64,000 bases of DNA, taken from contig OY821770.1 of assembly GCA_963682175.1 (NCBI GenBank), forward strand, positions 12,058,501-12,122,500. Direction: 5' to 3'. Each line of letters opens with the position of its first letter. Positions within the stretch are counted from its first letter, which is position 1. Shown piece by piece: positions 20,599 to 31,999 of this stretch. A model generated the notes under the pieces. That model had not been told where the DNA came from. It searched no databases and saw only the letters and a program-made list of their open reading frames with translations. Both the position numbers and the translations under genes were made by a program. The DNA comes from Triglochin maritima. Taxonomy: Eukaryota; Streptophyta; Magnoliopsida; Alismatales; Juncaginaceae.

Positions 20599-22428
20599 CA
20601 CTAGTGCAGAAAAGCCGATATACGTCAGATATACGGGGTATATACGATGGAGTTTGGCGGTCCAACGACCATCCTATATGTCCCTGACGTCTATACCCTG
20701 GTGTATAGACGTCGGCTATATAGGGTAGCTGACGTGTATACTTGACACTTATACACGGTATAGACGTCGGCTTTTTAGGGTAACCGATGTCTATACAGGT
20801 TATAGATGTCGGCTACCCTATAAAACCAACGTCAATAACTTTAAATAATCCCAAAAAAATGTTTTTTTCCTGAATAAACAATTCGTCCACCTCTACAACA
20901 TGTAACCAACATTAACAATAATAGCCTAAATAAAATACATACAATCAGTGATCATACCCGAGCTCTAGCTTGATAATTTCAAGAATCCACCAGAAATTAA
21001 CAAACACAGAATTTATGGCAAATCCGATCTTTTTTCCTTTTCATTCACAAATCTATGTAATTTCAATTTGTGTTATTTCTATTGTACAATCAATTAGAAG
21101 TAAAAAACCATAGATTGGAGTAATCTGTCCCAGTTGATACAATCTTTACCCAACTACAACAACCTATTCATCAAAACCGACACCTTCAATCCCATTTTAC
21201 AATCAATTAGAAGTAAAAAAAAACCAAAATAAAACACCATTTTTAGCCAAAAAAGAAAGAAGGGAAGCAAATAAAGACCTAAGATTGCGGGTAGTGTGTG
21301 TCCCGTCAGAATGGGTGAGGCTCCACTTGAGCAATCTGTCCCAGTTGGTGTCGCTGTTCGCCATCACCAGAACCCTAGACTAGAAGAGAGTAACAAATTC
21401 ATCTAATCGACAAAGACAATACCATAACAAACGATTTCTAGAAGAAGAAGGGAAAAACCAACTAGGTAGAAGCAAATGAAACAACCACAGAGAGAGTGGA
21501 GATCTACGCAATGCCATCTTTTCGACGCTCGAAACACCAAATTGTCTTCTAGAATCATCCGATTAGAAGTTGAGGAGTTTGATCTAAAACCCTAAACCCC
21601 GAAGTATATGGTCTGATGACACTCACATAGGAGTAAGGGAGAAAGGAGTGTCCTACACTAGAAGTTGGTGCCACCGTTCGCCAACGCCGCCACTCATCCG
21701 AAGTAGACGTGGGTGTTCCCTGGTTGCTTTCGGAGTACGGAGTAGAGCGAGAGGAGGAGGACGCAGAGGGCGATGTCGATTCCTACCGACGTGAGGAGGG
21801 CAAAGATTTTCATCGATCCAAGACATCGTCCAGCATCGACCGAGGTCACGGAGATTGAGGTTGGGTGGATAACACGTTGCGCCCAATGAGCTTTGCCTTG
21901 CACATATCCGAAAGTGGTCTCGCGAAGCCTTGGTCGGAGATTTGGTGGCTAGGGTTTGGCACTAGGGATTTGTCAGGTCTCTTTTATTAGACCTATAGAC
22001 GTTGGTTATAGAGCCCACGCGACGTCTACACTCCTTTATGGGGATATAGGCGTCATTCATAAAAACCACACGACATATATACTATAGGCATCAAATAATT
22101 TGAAAACTGATGTATATACCCCTTTATGGGGAATAGGGATCAGCCAGTTGCAACAACTGATGCCTATTCTCTTGGAATTTTGGATTGGAGTTACAATTAC
22201 ATGAGTTATGTTAGTTTAAATGAGTTTCAATTTTTAAAGTTTGTGAGTTTAAAACTTGGTTCCTTTTTATTTTTATAGAGGTATAGACGTCGGTTATTAA
22301 AAAAACGCCGTCTAGATGTGAGTATAGACGTCGGCTACCATTAAACGCGACATATTTACCTACAGACGTCGCATTTATGGGAGACCGACGTGAATTGGGC
22401 GACGATTATTCCCTATTCTGCACTAGTG
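20599..22428. mobile_element. CACTA (En/Spm) non-autonomous transposon, 1830 bp
   Basis: Ends are CACTAGTGCAGAA (20599) and its inverted counterpart TTCTGCACTAGTG (ending 22428). Both subterminal regions are packed with TATAGACGTCGGCT-type repeats in both orientations, the usual transposase-binding arrangement of CACTA elements. The flanking 3 bp are AAA and CAA, so the 3-bp duplication is only approximate. No transposase is encoded. The interior contains gene-like GC-richer sequence at about 21290-21930 (see the OSCA-like fragment). Confidence 0.88.
21697..21813 (-). pseudogene. Captured 5' coding fragment of an OSCA/CSC1-like channel gene
   Basis: From ATG at 21813 the minus strand encodes 39 residues: MKIFALLTSVGIDIALCVLL, then LSLYSVLRKQPGNTHVYFG. 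This is the N-terminus typical of plant OSCA/CSC1-like (DUF221/TMEM63 family) hyperosmolality-gated cation channels, closest by memory to the OSCA2 group: first membrane helix, then RKQP.N..VYFG. Full proteins are about 700-800 aa. Here the frame hits TGA right after VYFG, so only the first-exon start is present. It lies within the CACTA element, so it is most likely a transduplicated host-gene fragment. Sequence upstream on the minus strand (about 21814-21930) could be captured 5' UTR. Confidence 0.72.
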
Positions 22429-22429
22429 C

Positions 22430-22734
22430 AATCAAATGGTAACACTTGCAGATTACGAATGACCAAATAAAGAGATCTACACATGTGATATTAGTGCAAA
22501 TGACAACAAAAAAGGAAAAAAAATGTGGATGATTTTTTGTCAAAAGTAGTGTCAAAAATGTGGTTGATTATGACGTGATATATTTATGTCACGTCGGTTT
22601 TCATAAAACCGTTGTGACATGGTTCATTATCACGTCGATTTCTCTACAACCAACGTGATAAGGAACCATTCACGTTGGTTTCAAAAGACCTGATGTGACA
22701 TGTCGACGTTGTATAGCCCACTTTTCCAGCAGTG
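22430..22734. mobile_element. Right end of a second CACTA-like element
   Basis: It ends CCCACTTTTCCAGCAGTG; the inverse, CACTGCTGGAAAAGTGGG, resembles common plant CACTA termini. Subterminal repeats of CACGTCGGTTTTCATAAAAC type and their inverses lie at 22575-22700. No left end is visible; it directly follows the first CACTA element. Confidence 0.5.
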
Positions 22735-24060
22735 AACACGACTTCCTCGTCGATCAACTCCAACACGGCTCTCGTCGAATTCTGTCCACTTTTGATGTGT
22801 TTTTATGCTTGAAGTGGTTTGATTATGCATACAATTTGATTATAGACGGGTTATTGGGTGTGGTGGGATTTGAGGGGGTTTTCTTTTGGATTTTTGTGGT
22901 TTTTTTGTGTGTGGTGATTTAGCTCTTTTTATGGTTTTGTTTTGGTGATTGAATTGGGAAATGGTGGTTAGTGTTATGTTTCGTGTTAATTGATTGGGTT
23001 TAGAAAGTTGGTGCTTTTTTGCTTAATTTTGGTTAACGGTGAGTCTTTTGATTGATTTGGTGTTAATTTCGTTTACCATTCTGGTTTATTTGGCTTTAAT
23101 AGCTAAGCATTTTCCTAATCTACTCTCATGCCATGTTGAAGCTTGCGATTGGTGATATGGTTGTTTGCAACTTGGTCTTGATGAAAGATATGTGATTAAT
23201 CAAATTTTGGGAGTTTAAAAGGGAACACCGTGATTTGGTGGTGATTCAGCTTTGTGGTATTTTGGATTATGTTATTGTTTGTTTATGTGGATTTGATGCG
23301 GTGCTAAGATCCTGGGAAGCTTAGATTTCTTTAATTTACAAGAGATCATTTCGTTGGTTTAGTTAGAATAGTAGATTTTACTGGAAACATCTGAAATGAT
23401 TGGATGGAGTTTTATTAAGAAGATTACAGTGATTGATCTCTTTGTTAAGGTTGGGTTGGGTTGAATCCGAATCGATTCGGGTTCGTGTTGGGTTTTTTTC
23501 AAACCCGAATTTTTCGGGTTGGGTCGGGTTCTAGCCCAAACCCGACCCATATGCACCCCTGAATTCTATCTCTTTGTCCTCCACTCGAGAATGATATGGC
23601 ACAATTCTCGGGGCATCAAACTACACGTATGATTGATATTTACTTGTATTCACCAATGTCGTGTACCTATGGTTAAAAGTACCAAATTTCTATAGCTAAT
23701 CACCTCCTTATACCATCGCAATATTATAGATATCGGTGAGAGAGTGGTTTGCCATCATTGGTATCCCACCGTTTAGATACTTATTAGGAATTTTCTGTTT
23801 TCACTAAGCTATAAGATGCAACTCACCATCATTGAAGTTCGATATGTCTCGCCTTGACTATTCCATATGTCAAGATCAACAAACTAGTTTACTTGAGGTT
23901 TATGAACGAATTACATTTTTGCAATTCGCCATATTTCATTTGTCTATCAGGCCTTTGAGTTAGACAAAAGAACAATTCCTTATGTATCGACGAGAAAATG
24001 CAAAAAAAAAAATATTAGATTATAAAATATATAGTATCTATAGCAAGACAATTATTCATT
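22735..24060. other. Non-coding stretch with a hAT-like relic
   Basis: No credible gene. 23450-23565 has inverted GGGTTGGGTT / AACCCGACCC words ending in ATGCACCCCTGA, similar to the hAT-like ends elsewhere in the window. The frame at 22695-22922 is hydrophobic, has no family resemblance and starts inside the CACTA relic; I do not call it. Confidence 0.5.
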
Positions 24061-24266
24061 AAGATATTTATTTCAAGGAGGTATAGATTATATAGAAATT
24101 TGATTATAACCGATCCCTTTATTTATTGTAGAAAAACACAAAATAAAACCACTACATGGTTAAATAAGTGTCATTCACAACTAACTATATAGGGTGATGC
24201 ATACGATCATAACTACCATGGCTCCAACATAAATACCAACTAATACACCCCAACCTTAATTCACCA

Positions 24267-24836
24267 TCACCCTCCATGCCCTCCACCATACCCAGAACCA
24301 TAACCGGAACCTTTTCCATACCCCGATCCACCATTACTTCCTCCGCCTCCTCCACCACCTCCGCCTCCTCCACCCCCACCTCCGCCTCCACCTCTACCAC
24401 CACCATAGCCATAACCATAACCATAACCATGACCAGAGCCATAGCCAGAACCATAACTACCTCCCCCTCCACCACCACCCCCTCCACCACCACCTCCGCC
24501 GCCTCCACTACTTCCATAGCCCTCTCCACCACCTTCACCAGAGCCATAACCATAACCATGACCAGAATCCCCACCATTACTACCACCACCACCACCTCCT
24601 CCTCCTCCACCACCTCCTCCCCAACCACCAACTTCTCCTTCGCCATATCCATATCCTTTTCCATATCCGTATCCAGAACCGTAACCTCCACCCATCTTTC
24701 CACCACCACCTCGTCCTCCACCACCTCTTCCTCCCCCACCACCACCCATGACATGCATTACCCCTCTCCCTGCAGCAATGGCTTCTAAACCAACCATCAA
24801 CAAGAGTGCAACACCAACAACTCTAACACTAGCCAT
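24267..24836 (-). CDS. Secreted glycine-rich protein, copy B (189 aa)
   Basis: ATG at 24836, stop TGA at 24267. Residues 1-24 (MASVRVVGVALLLMVGLEAI and on) are a signal peptide, with a likely cleavage near AIAAGR. The rest is about two thirds glycine in GGGGG blocks alternating with GYGSGYGYG-type repeats, rich in Tyr and Ser. This is the composition of class I plant cell-wall glycine-rich proteins, which are exported and may be cross-linked through tyrosine (family knowledge; not shown here). No intron is needed. A TATA box lies about 80 bp upstream. Copy C at 29499-30023 is a clear paralogue in the same orientation. Antisense and out-of-frame Val/Glu- and Ser/Thr-rich frames over the same bases are shadows. 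Confidence 0.85.
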   Translation of the reverse strand: MASVRVVGVALLLMVGLEAIAAGRGVMHVMGGGGGGRGGGGRGGGGKMGGGYGSGYGYGKGYGYGEGEVGGWGGGGGGGGGGGGGSNGGDSGHGYGYGSGEGGGEGYGSSGGGGGGGGGGGGGGGGSYGSGYGSGHGYGYGYGYGGGRGGGGGGGGGGGGGGGGGGSNGGSGYGKGSGYGSGYGGGHGG

Positions 24837-24914
24837 TTCAACAAGTTATCGAGAGTACTACACTACCTACTTGAACAAATATTCTTGTTGGTGCATGGGG
24901 AAGCTAAAATCGTG

Positions 24915-24926
24915 GAGTATATATAG
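24915..24926 (-). promoter_or_regulatory. TATA box of GRP copy B
   Basis: GCTATATATACTCC on the minus strand, about 80-90 bp upstream of the ATG. The same motif with similar surroundings precedes copy C. Confidence 0.75.
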
Positions 24927-25129
24927 CACTCACTGGTCCCTCCAGAAACCCCCTCCAATCCTAATATGCTAGTGCGAAAATTCGAAGGTTGCACGTACCA
25001 ACCAAAAAGTAAGAAGCTTATAGTGGTTTGTACATTATTTGGGTACAACAATACCGCATTAAACATTGTGTTTTTACACGCTTCTTATCGTTTCACACCT
25101 AAGTCAAAAGGATAGTACACATGTTAATA

Positions 25130-25510
25130 TGAGATGGTAGATTAGTTCTTTCTCATGGTTGTTAAATTTGCGTTGCATGGACGCTTTGGTGTATTGGAAT
25201 CATAGGTGGTGGTGTTTGGCGTGTCTTTGTGAGACAACGTTGAATCTCACAAAGGGTTATTATGGTGGTGTTTGTTGTTAAGTTGGATGAGTCAACCTCA
25301 AATCCCACTATATGAACATGTGTGTCATTCGCATTGCAAGTTAATTTGATTTTAGGTAGTGGAGAAAATGGCATTACTTTGTGATTCAGAGGATAGGATT
25401 GCCTGTTCACGTTGGATGTGAACACAAATGCCAATGTGTTGTTTTACTTCGAGTAAAGCATATGACCCACGCACATAATTAAGGATTCCTTTGATTACGT
25501 CTTTATTCGT
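25130..25510 (-). other. Upstream flank of GRP copy B, shared with copies A and C
   Basis: Parts recur at 19345-19470 (copy A) and at 33470-33700 (copy C, beyond the fold-back element), for example GTTGGATGTGAAC and TGAGTCAACYTCAA. No coding region is recognised. Confidence 0.55.
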
Positions 25511-25616
25511 TAATTTTCCCGTTGAAATGTTTTTTGACTATATATCTTTATAAACAATTTGGGTATTTATCTATTTGTAGTTCTTACTCATATATGTATA
25601 GACACACACATATATG

Positions 25617-26745
25617 CACTGGTGGAGGCACCTACAACTGGGGCACCGGGGCAGGTGTAATATCTTAGTCGAATTTGGGGGCATAATTGTTTAACTGTGG
25701 TTTAATTTAGGATTTGAGATGAGCTAAGTTATAATCTTTTGGACTTGCATTGTTGTGTAAGTTTGATAAATTTTTAGTTGAAAAATGAACATTGCATAAA
25801 TTTTAGTTAGGTGTTGTGGATGTTTAGGGTTTTACTTTTTTGATTATGACGTGCAATCATAGGATCACAGTCGAAGAGGTCGCCTAGATCTTCAAGGGTA
25901 AGATTTGACCAGTTCCATGAAAACAATAAGAGCTCTAATCTGAGTAGTCACTCACCGCGTCATCATCCCTGGCTTAAGGCAGGCCGAACTTCTCACATAT
26001 GAGACGGATTGCTCCTTTTTGCGGTTTGCTGCTACCTTCCGCAGACAGTCATGTGCACTGCTACTTCTTTTGTGTCTTACCGCTTATGCCAAACTCTCTC
26101 ATGTGACTCTAGAAAAGAGAGGATTCTTTTCTAGTATAGTTATGCTTATTGACATGTTATATCTCATTTTGATACTGTTAAGTTTCTTTGTTGGTTGAAA
26201 ACGGAATGGCAACTTAAAATTAATTAGCATTTATAGGAAACTTATCAATCAAAGTCATTTTATACATAAGAGTCGTACAATGAATAATAAATTTAAAGCT
26301 TGTAGTTGCATGAACGAAAATAGCAATGAGCATAAATAGTAACAATTATTACAAAAAAAAATTATTATAATTTCAAGTTATACTTATACACTATTATGAT
26401 CCCTCAATTTGTCTAGATTTTATCGATTTTAAACTTAAGAACAAACATAACCAATAAATCTTCCCAAACAAGTTGTTTTGCATTTGGATATTGAAATTTA
26501 AGTTGTAAGAATAAAATCAATTTATTTGATGTGCCGTGTTTTATGGTTGTAAAAATATCTTTTGGATGTTTGAATTTTAATGTATTCAGGTTTGGAAAAT
26601 TGTTAAAAATATGAAAATATTTTCAATTTTTTTATTAATTTATTCATTTAAAGTATCTTAAAGTTGTGGGTCCTCCACAAAAAAATTGACTAATGTGGAG
26701 ACAGTCTGCCCCCATCCCAAAAAAAATCTGAATCCACCTCCGCAT
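25617..26745. mobile_element. Possible 1.1-kb non-autonomous element
   Basis: The left edge reads ACACACATATATGCACTGGTGGAGGCACC..GGGGCAGG and the right edge, inverted, reads CACACATATATGCGGAGGTGGATTC..GGGGGCAGAC, an imperfect inverted repeat. The interior is AT-rich apart from a GC-richer block at 25870-26130. No transposase and no clear target duplication. Weak call. Confidence 0.3.
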
Positions 26746-26794
26746 ATATGTGTGTGTTGTGTGTGTATGTATATGAATATAGATGCAAATTAAA

Positions 26795-27165
26795 AATAAT
26801 GAAAGACTTGTTGAACACAATGAATAAAAAGAATCAAGATCAACGCACAACAACTAAGTTAGTTGGACTGTCCTATCGATCATTTCTTACTATCTTCTTT
26901 GGAAAAACACTTCTAAATAATCGTTTCATTTATCTAACATTAATGGAAGGCTAGAAAAACCCAAGTGATATGTATACAAAACACTTGACTAAAATGAATA
27001 AAAACAATTGAGATCAACGCAACAAGAAGTTAGTTGGAATGTCCTATGATTTCTTATTAACTTCTAGGGAAAACCCTTCTAAATAATCGTTTTGTCAACA
27101 TAACATTAATAATGGAATGGTAGAAAAAACCTAAGTTATGTCTATGTATGTATACAAAACGCTTG
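26795..27165. repeat. Tandem duplication, two units of about 180 bp
   Basis: Two adjacent, diverged copies share AATAAAAA.AATTGAGATCAACGC-like starts, GTTAGTTGGA.TGTCCTAT, and CTTCTAAATAATCGTTT, and both end with GTATACAAAACRCTTGA. Non-coding. Confidence 0.8.
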
Positions 27166-27429
27166 AATTGAATGGGCTAGGGATAGCCCATAGACCCAAT
27201 TAGTCCGCAACCCGAGCTTAAAGTATTGAGAATCCATAAGCAAATTATTACATGACTCGGCACCTAAGGGGCCTTGTGCCCCTGCCATTGGTTCATTTTT
27301 TTAATTTTTTTTATTGTGTTGATTTTATTTATTTTTTGGTTAAGGATGAAGTTTGATGTTGGATTTGATCAAAAATTGGATAAAATGTTGTGTTGGGTTG
27401 GATATATAAAATATTAGGATAGTGGATGA

Positions 27430-27790
27430 CCTTATTTCTGGTGATATCAAATCGAATATGAATCAAATCTAAGTATTACCATATCTATATTCGTAATTGA
27501 ATTATAGATACGGATAGAGATCAACTATGAATATGAAAATAGCAGATCCATACTCTTAAAAAAGGAATACTAAATGAATATTTTATAAACGGATATCGAT
27601 AACAAAATATGTGTGGTTTACATGTATATATATCATTATCTATCTGGATATGAAAAAAAAATGATATTTGTATCCTTAAGAAATGGTACAGATACAAGCC
27701 ATCAGAGGATACTCTATATCCGTCGGCACCATTACTCATATTACTGCCCTATAAATAAAGAACTATATAAGTTATACGATCCAAGCTTCA
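27430..27790. other. AT-rich stretch with ATATCCG/CGGATAT words
   Basis: Words like those of the element at the window start (GATACGGATAGAG, ACGGATATCGATAAC, ATATCCGTCGGCACC) are scattered here. Probably a decayed relative. No gene. Confidence 0.3.
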
Positions 27791-27799
27791 AGACGAGGT

Positions 27800-28115
27800 A
27801 GTGTTGGTGTTGATGAATGGTACGTAAGACCTTTTTGTCAGTATGTCGAGACCAACTGATTGGAACTGAAAAATGTAATGGGTTGCAAGATGTCCTTTTG
27901 AATCTTGGTACGAATGAGATGACAACCAAGCTCGACGTGCTTTGTGTATTCATGATACATCGGATTGGAGGGAATACCCAAAGCCACAATATTAATTATC
28001 AAAAAAAAAGTTTAACTGGTGATGAACACCGAATGTGAAGCCAAAGAAGCAAGTAAAGAAGCCACAAAATTTCACAACCAGTAATCACCATGGCCTTGTA
28101 CTCTATGTTGGGGGT
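27800..28115 (-). pseudogene. Copia RNase H C-terminal relic
   Basis: The minus strand reads IEYKAMVITGCEILWL and later NPMYHEYTKHVELGCHLIR, then TKIQKDILQP. These are the EYKAM...L.WL and NP.FH.R.KHIEID.HF.R blocks that close the Copia RNase H domain. Frameshifts and stops lie between them. No LTR can be recognised directly after it; 28110-28260 is GA-rich, then AT-rich. Confidence 0.75.
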
Positions 28116-28459
28116 GAGATCTAGAGAGGAGGAGAGGAGTGAGAGAAAAAAGAGTAAAGAGGGGGTAATTAAAAAGTTCTCTCTTTATTCTTCCTTGCCA
28201 GTTGCCACTTATAGAGTGGATTCAAGGGTTTATGCTATGCTATATATCCTTTAGGCTAGTCTACTTTGCAATATAATCCTTCAGATGCGCCGGGCGTCGC
28301 GACATGCTCTGTGACTTCCTTTGCAATATATATATTCCATGATTTCCAAGAAATCAAAGAGTCCCCAATGAAGCATGCAATAACCTATAACTGACCCTCG
28401 ATGGTAGTACAGTTTGCCCAGATGAAATCATATAGACAACCAATTGGAGAGAGTATTGG

Positions 28460-29460
28460 TCCGCTTGAATAGAATGTCTTGCCCTGGGGTCGACTTGAAA
28501 TATCTTTAAAAAAATATTGCTGAGCCCATATTGTGTTGTTGTGGGAGATGCATGAAGTTGCTCAAAGTTTGTACACCATATGAAGTGTCAAGGCATGCGA
28601 AAGTTTGGTAGATAAGATGTTCAATGAGTCTTCTTTAGGGTGCAGGATCGTCTAGATGGTGTGAATCCCTTGCGAACTTTGGTTTTAAGAGGTTTGAGGT
28701 GTCGGCATCAAATTGAAGATTGGCACATTACGCCAAGAAATTATTATGTAGATGAGGTCATTTTCTCTTATGCTTACTTCAGTATTCTACTAGTTGGAGA
28801 ATTTCGACAATGATTGGTAGTTGGGATAGAGGTAGTGGGTTACTTTGTCTGAAATCAAGACATCCATTAATACTCATCGGCTTTGATGATGAGGTAGTGG
28901 CCGGGCTTTGATTGGAATAGATTAATACTAATAGAAAACCAAGACATCCATTATTATTAATAAAAGCCATTAAGGAGGCAACTCCACTAATTTGCACAAT
29001 GAATGATTTAAGCGAAATCAAGTTTCTATACTAAGTCATTTAATTTTTCAGTAAACAGAGTATAAATTTATTGGCGGCATGCAATAAAGCTCTCCAAGAT
29101 ATAAGGAAAGCCAATTGGTGTAACCAAATCGAGTTTTGACTTAGATTAACCTGTTCAAAACTATATCGCCGATAATATTAATCCGGTATTAGACAAATAT
29201 ACTTGTTTAGAGGTTCAAATTTCATACGTTAGTGCAACCGAAAGATCGAAGAAACAAAACAAAGCTTTTAAATAGTATCTATAGAAAGATTATTATTTCT
29301 AAAGATGTTTATTACAACAAGTATATTCTATCGAAACACACAATGACCAATCCCTTTATCGAAGGCACACAATATAAAACCACATATTGGTTGAGTTTTG
29401 AGTGTCATTCACAACTACTAATTAAGGATATATACTTATGATGGTGACTCTAGCATGGCC
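28460..29460 (-). other. Downstream flank of GRP copy C with a ~490-bp insertion
   Basis: 28475-28600 and 29095-29460 match 18793-19330 of copy A continuously. About 490 bp (28604-29096) is extra in copy C, inserted after GGCATGCGA. The insert has no recognisable protein. A similar GGCATGC word stands at its right edge (29083). Confidence 0.6.
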
Positions 29461-29498
29461 CCCAACCAGAACCAACTAATTTACGGCCTCCCTCAGCC

Positions 29499-30023
29499 TC
29501 AGCCGTATCCAGAACCATAACCGGATCCTTCCCCATAGCCAGATCCTCCGTTACTACCCCCGCCACCTCCTCCTCCACCGCCTCGTCCACCTCCAGAACC
29601 AGAACCATAACCATGACCATGACCAGAGCCATAGCCTGAACCATAACCAGAACTACCACCACTGCCACCACCACCTCCTCCTCTACCTCTGCCACCACCA
29701 CTACTTCCATAACCCTCTCCACCACCTTTACCATAACCATAGTCATGACCAAAACCGCTCCCACTAGAGCCACCACCTCCTCCTCCGCCTCCTCCACCAC
29801 CACCTCCTCCTCCTCCTTGCCCTTTGACTTCCCCTTCATCATAACCATATCCTTCTCCTTCTCCATATCCAAAACCGTAACCTCCACCCACCTCTCCACC
29901 ACCACCTCTTCCTCCTCCACCTCCACCACTACCCATGACATGCATTACACTTCTCCCGGCAGCAATCACCTCCAAACTAACCATCAACAAGAGTGCAACA
30001 CCAGCAACCCTAACACTAGTCAT
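29499..30023 (-). CDS. Secreted glycine-rich protein, copy C (about 174 aa)
   Basis: Paralogue of copy B. I take the ATG at 30023 (MTSVRVAGVALLLMVSLEVI) because it aligns with the start of copy B and lies about 80 bp from the TATA box. An in-frame ATG ten codons earlier (30053) would add MVASEVSLNK and sit very close to the expected transcription start. A signal peptide (to about AAGRS) precedes Gly-rich blocks with GYGSGYGSGHGHGYG-type Tyr/Ser/His repeats and a few acidic residues (EGEGYGYDEGE). It ends ..GYGSGYG with TGA, shorter than copy B by the final GGHGG. Likely a cell-wall protein (inference from composition). Its upstream region is split by the fold-back element at 30407. Confidence 0.84.
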   Translation of the reverse strand: MTSVRVAGVALLLMVSLEVIAAGRSVMHVMGSGGGGGGRGGGGEVGGGYGFGYGEGEGYGYDEGEVKGQGGGGGGGGGGGGGGGGSSGSGFGHDYGYGKGGGEGYGSSGGGRGRGGGGGGSGGSSGYGSGYGSGHGHGYGSGSGGGRGGGGGGGGGSNGGSGYGEGSGYGSGYG

Positions 30024-30097
30024 TTTGTTAAGTGACACTTCACTAGCTACCACTTAACCAAATATTCTTGTTGTTGCATGCGGAAGCCAAAAGCATG

Positions 30098-30109
30098 TAG
30101 TATATATAG
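30098..30109 (-). promoter_or_regulatory. TATA box of GRP copy C
   Basis: GGCTATATATACTAC on the minus strand, about 80 bp upstream of the chosen start, homologous to the copy B box. Confidence 0.75.
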
Positions 30110-30649
30110 CCCTCGTTGGTCCCTCCAGAATCCTCCTCTAATCCTCCTATATATTTTAGTGCAAGAATTAAAAGGTGGTATCTAACAACCAAAAAGAAAA
30201 AAAGCTCATAGTGGCTTCCACTTTATGTGAGTACAACAATACCGCATTACACACATTGTCTTCTCAACACTTTTTATCGTTTAATGTAAGTCAAAAAAAA
30301 AGTACACATGTTTGATTTGAAAGGGTAGATTAATGGTTCTTTAACATGTTTTGTAAGTTTGGTAATTTTAGGACAATTGTGAAATGAAAGCGTAGGTGGT
30401 TGTTTTTTTGGGTAATTTGTTATTTTGCACCTCCCAAGTGACTTAATTGGTCAAATACACCTGGTTTTTTTATATTTCCTGGTGTGCACTGTAATCATGT
30501 CTTATTTGCTGATATACACATCTGCCGTTAGTGAACCCCACTTCGACACCGTTATCGACCAACGACGTTAGAAAATTTGTAATTTAAACCTTGTAAAATC
30601 CAAACGTCTTTAATTGTAACCAGAAAAAACCTCATAAAAATCAAATTGT

Positions 30650-31999
30650 CTAACACTCTCTACTTTTTCACTCTCACTCTCTCTCATCCCTCTCTCTCTC
30701 CACTCTTTCACACACACTCTCATCCCTCTTTTTCTCTCTCATCACTCTCTCTCTAAAATCTCTCTCCTTTCTCCCTCTCCACTCTTTCACTTTCTCTCTC
30801 TCTTGAATCCTTGTCTATTTTCACTCTTTCACTCTCTCTCTCTCTTGAACGATTCTTTCTTTCCCTCTCTCTCTTGAATCTTTCTTTCTCTCTCTCTTTC
30901 TACCTCCACTCTATCTTTCCTTTCTCCCTCTCCTCTCTCTCTCTCATCGTGTTTTCTCTCTCTCTTGAATCTCTCTCTCCACTCTTTCACTCTCTCTCAT
31001 CCCACTCTCTTTTTTAATCTCTCTCTCTCTCTTGAATCTCTCTTTCTTTTCTCCCTCTCCACTCTTTCACTCTCTCTTAAATCTTTCTCTCTCTCTCCAC
31101 TCTTGAATGTTTGTTTCTTTCCCTCTCTCTCTTGAATCTTTCTTTCTCTCTTTCTTTCTACCTCCACTCTCTCTCCTTTCTCCCTCTCCTCTCTCTCTCT
31201 CATCCCGCTTTCTCTATCTCTCTCTCCACTCTTTCACTCTCTCTCTTTTGAATCTCTCTCTCCTTTCTCTCTCTCCACAAAATGCAATCTCTTTCTCTCT
31301 CTCATCACTCACTCACTCATGAATCTCTCTCTCTCATCCCTCTTTCTCTCTCTTGAATCTTCTCTATCCTTTATCTCTCTCCACTCTTTCACTCACTCTC
31401 TCTTGAATCTTTCTTTCTCTCCTTTCTACTTCCACTCTTTCACACTCTCTCCCTTTTCTCCCCCTCAAATCTTTCACACTCTCTCATTCCTCTTTCTCTC
31501 TCTCTCCACACTTTCACTCTCTCTCGTTCCCCTCTCTCTATCTTGAATCTTTCTCTCAACGAAATGTAACCTCTTTCTCTCTCTCGTGAATCTCCGTCTA
31601 TCCTTTCTCCTCTCCACTCTTTCACTCTTTGACTCTCTCTCTTGAATCTCTCTTTCTCTCATTTCTCCCTCTCCCTCTCCACTCTTTCACTCTCCCTCTC
31701 CTTTCTCGCTCTCCAATCTTTCACTCTCTCTCACATCACACTTTCTCTCTCTCATCACTCTCTCTCCACTCTATCACTCCCTCTCATCCTTCTTTCTCTC
31801 TCCCTCTCTCCTTTCTCCTTCTCCACTCTTTTACTCTCTCTCCATTCTCCCTCTCCAATCTTTCACTTTCTCTCATTTCTCTCTCTCCACTCTGTCACTC
31901 TCCCTCTCATCCCTTTCTTTCCTCCCTCTCCAATCTTTCACTCTCTCTCTCATCCTTCTTTCTCTCTCTTGAATATCTCTCTCCTTTCTCCCTCTCCAC
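30650..31999. repeat. Polypyrimidine arm of the fold-back element
   Basis: About 1.35 kb of C/T-rich microsatellite-like sequence with recurring CACTCTTTCACTCTC, TCTCTTGAATC and CTCTCATCCC words. Long Ser/Leu/Phe-rich open frames are composition artefacts. Confidence 0.9.

Noticed and set aside
22695..22922. 75-codon hydrophobic frame
   Set aside because: Starts inside a CACTA terminus and has no recognisable family; composition of GT-rich DNA.
24185..24788. Long Val/Glu-rich minus-strand and Ser/Thr-rich plus-strand frames over GRP copy B (and likewise at 29450-30035)
   Set aside because: They are alternative frames of the glycine codon repeats; only the frame with a signal peptide and paralogue conservation is supported.
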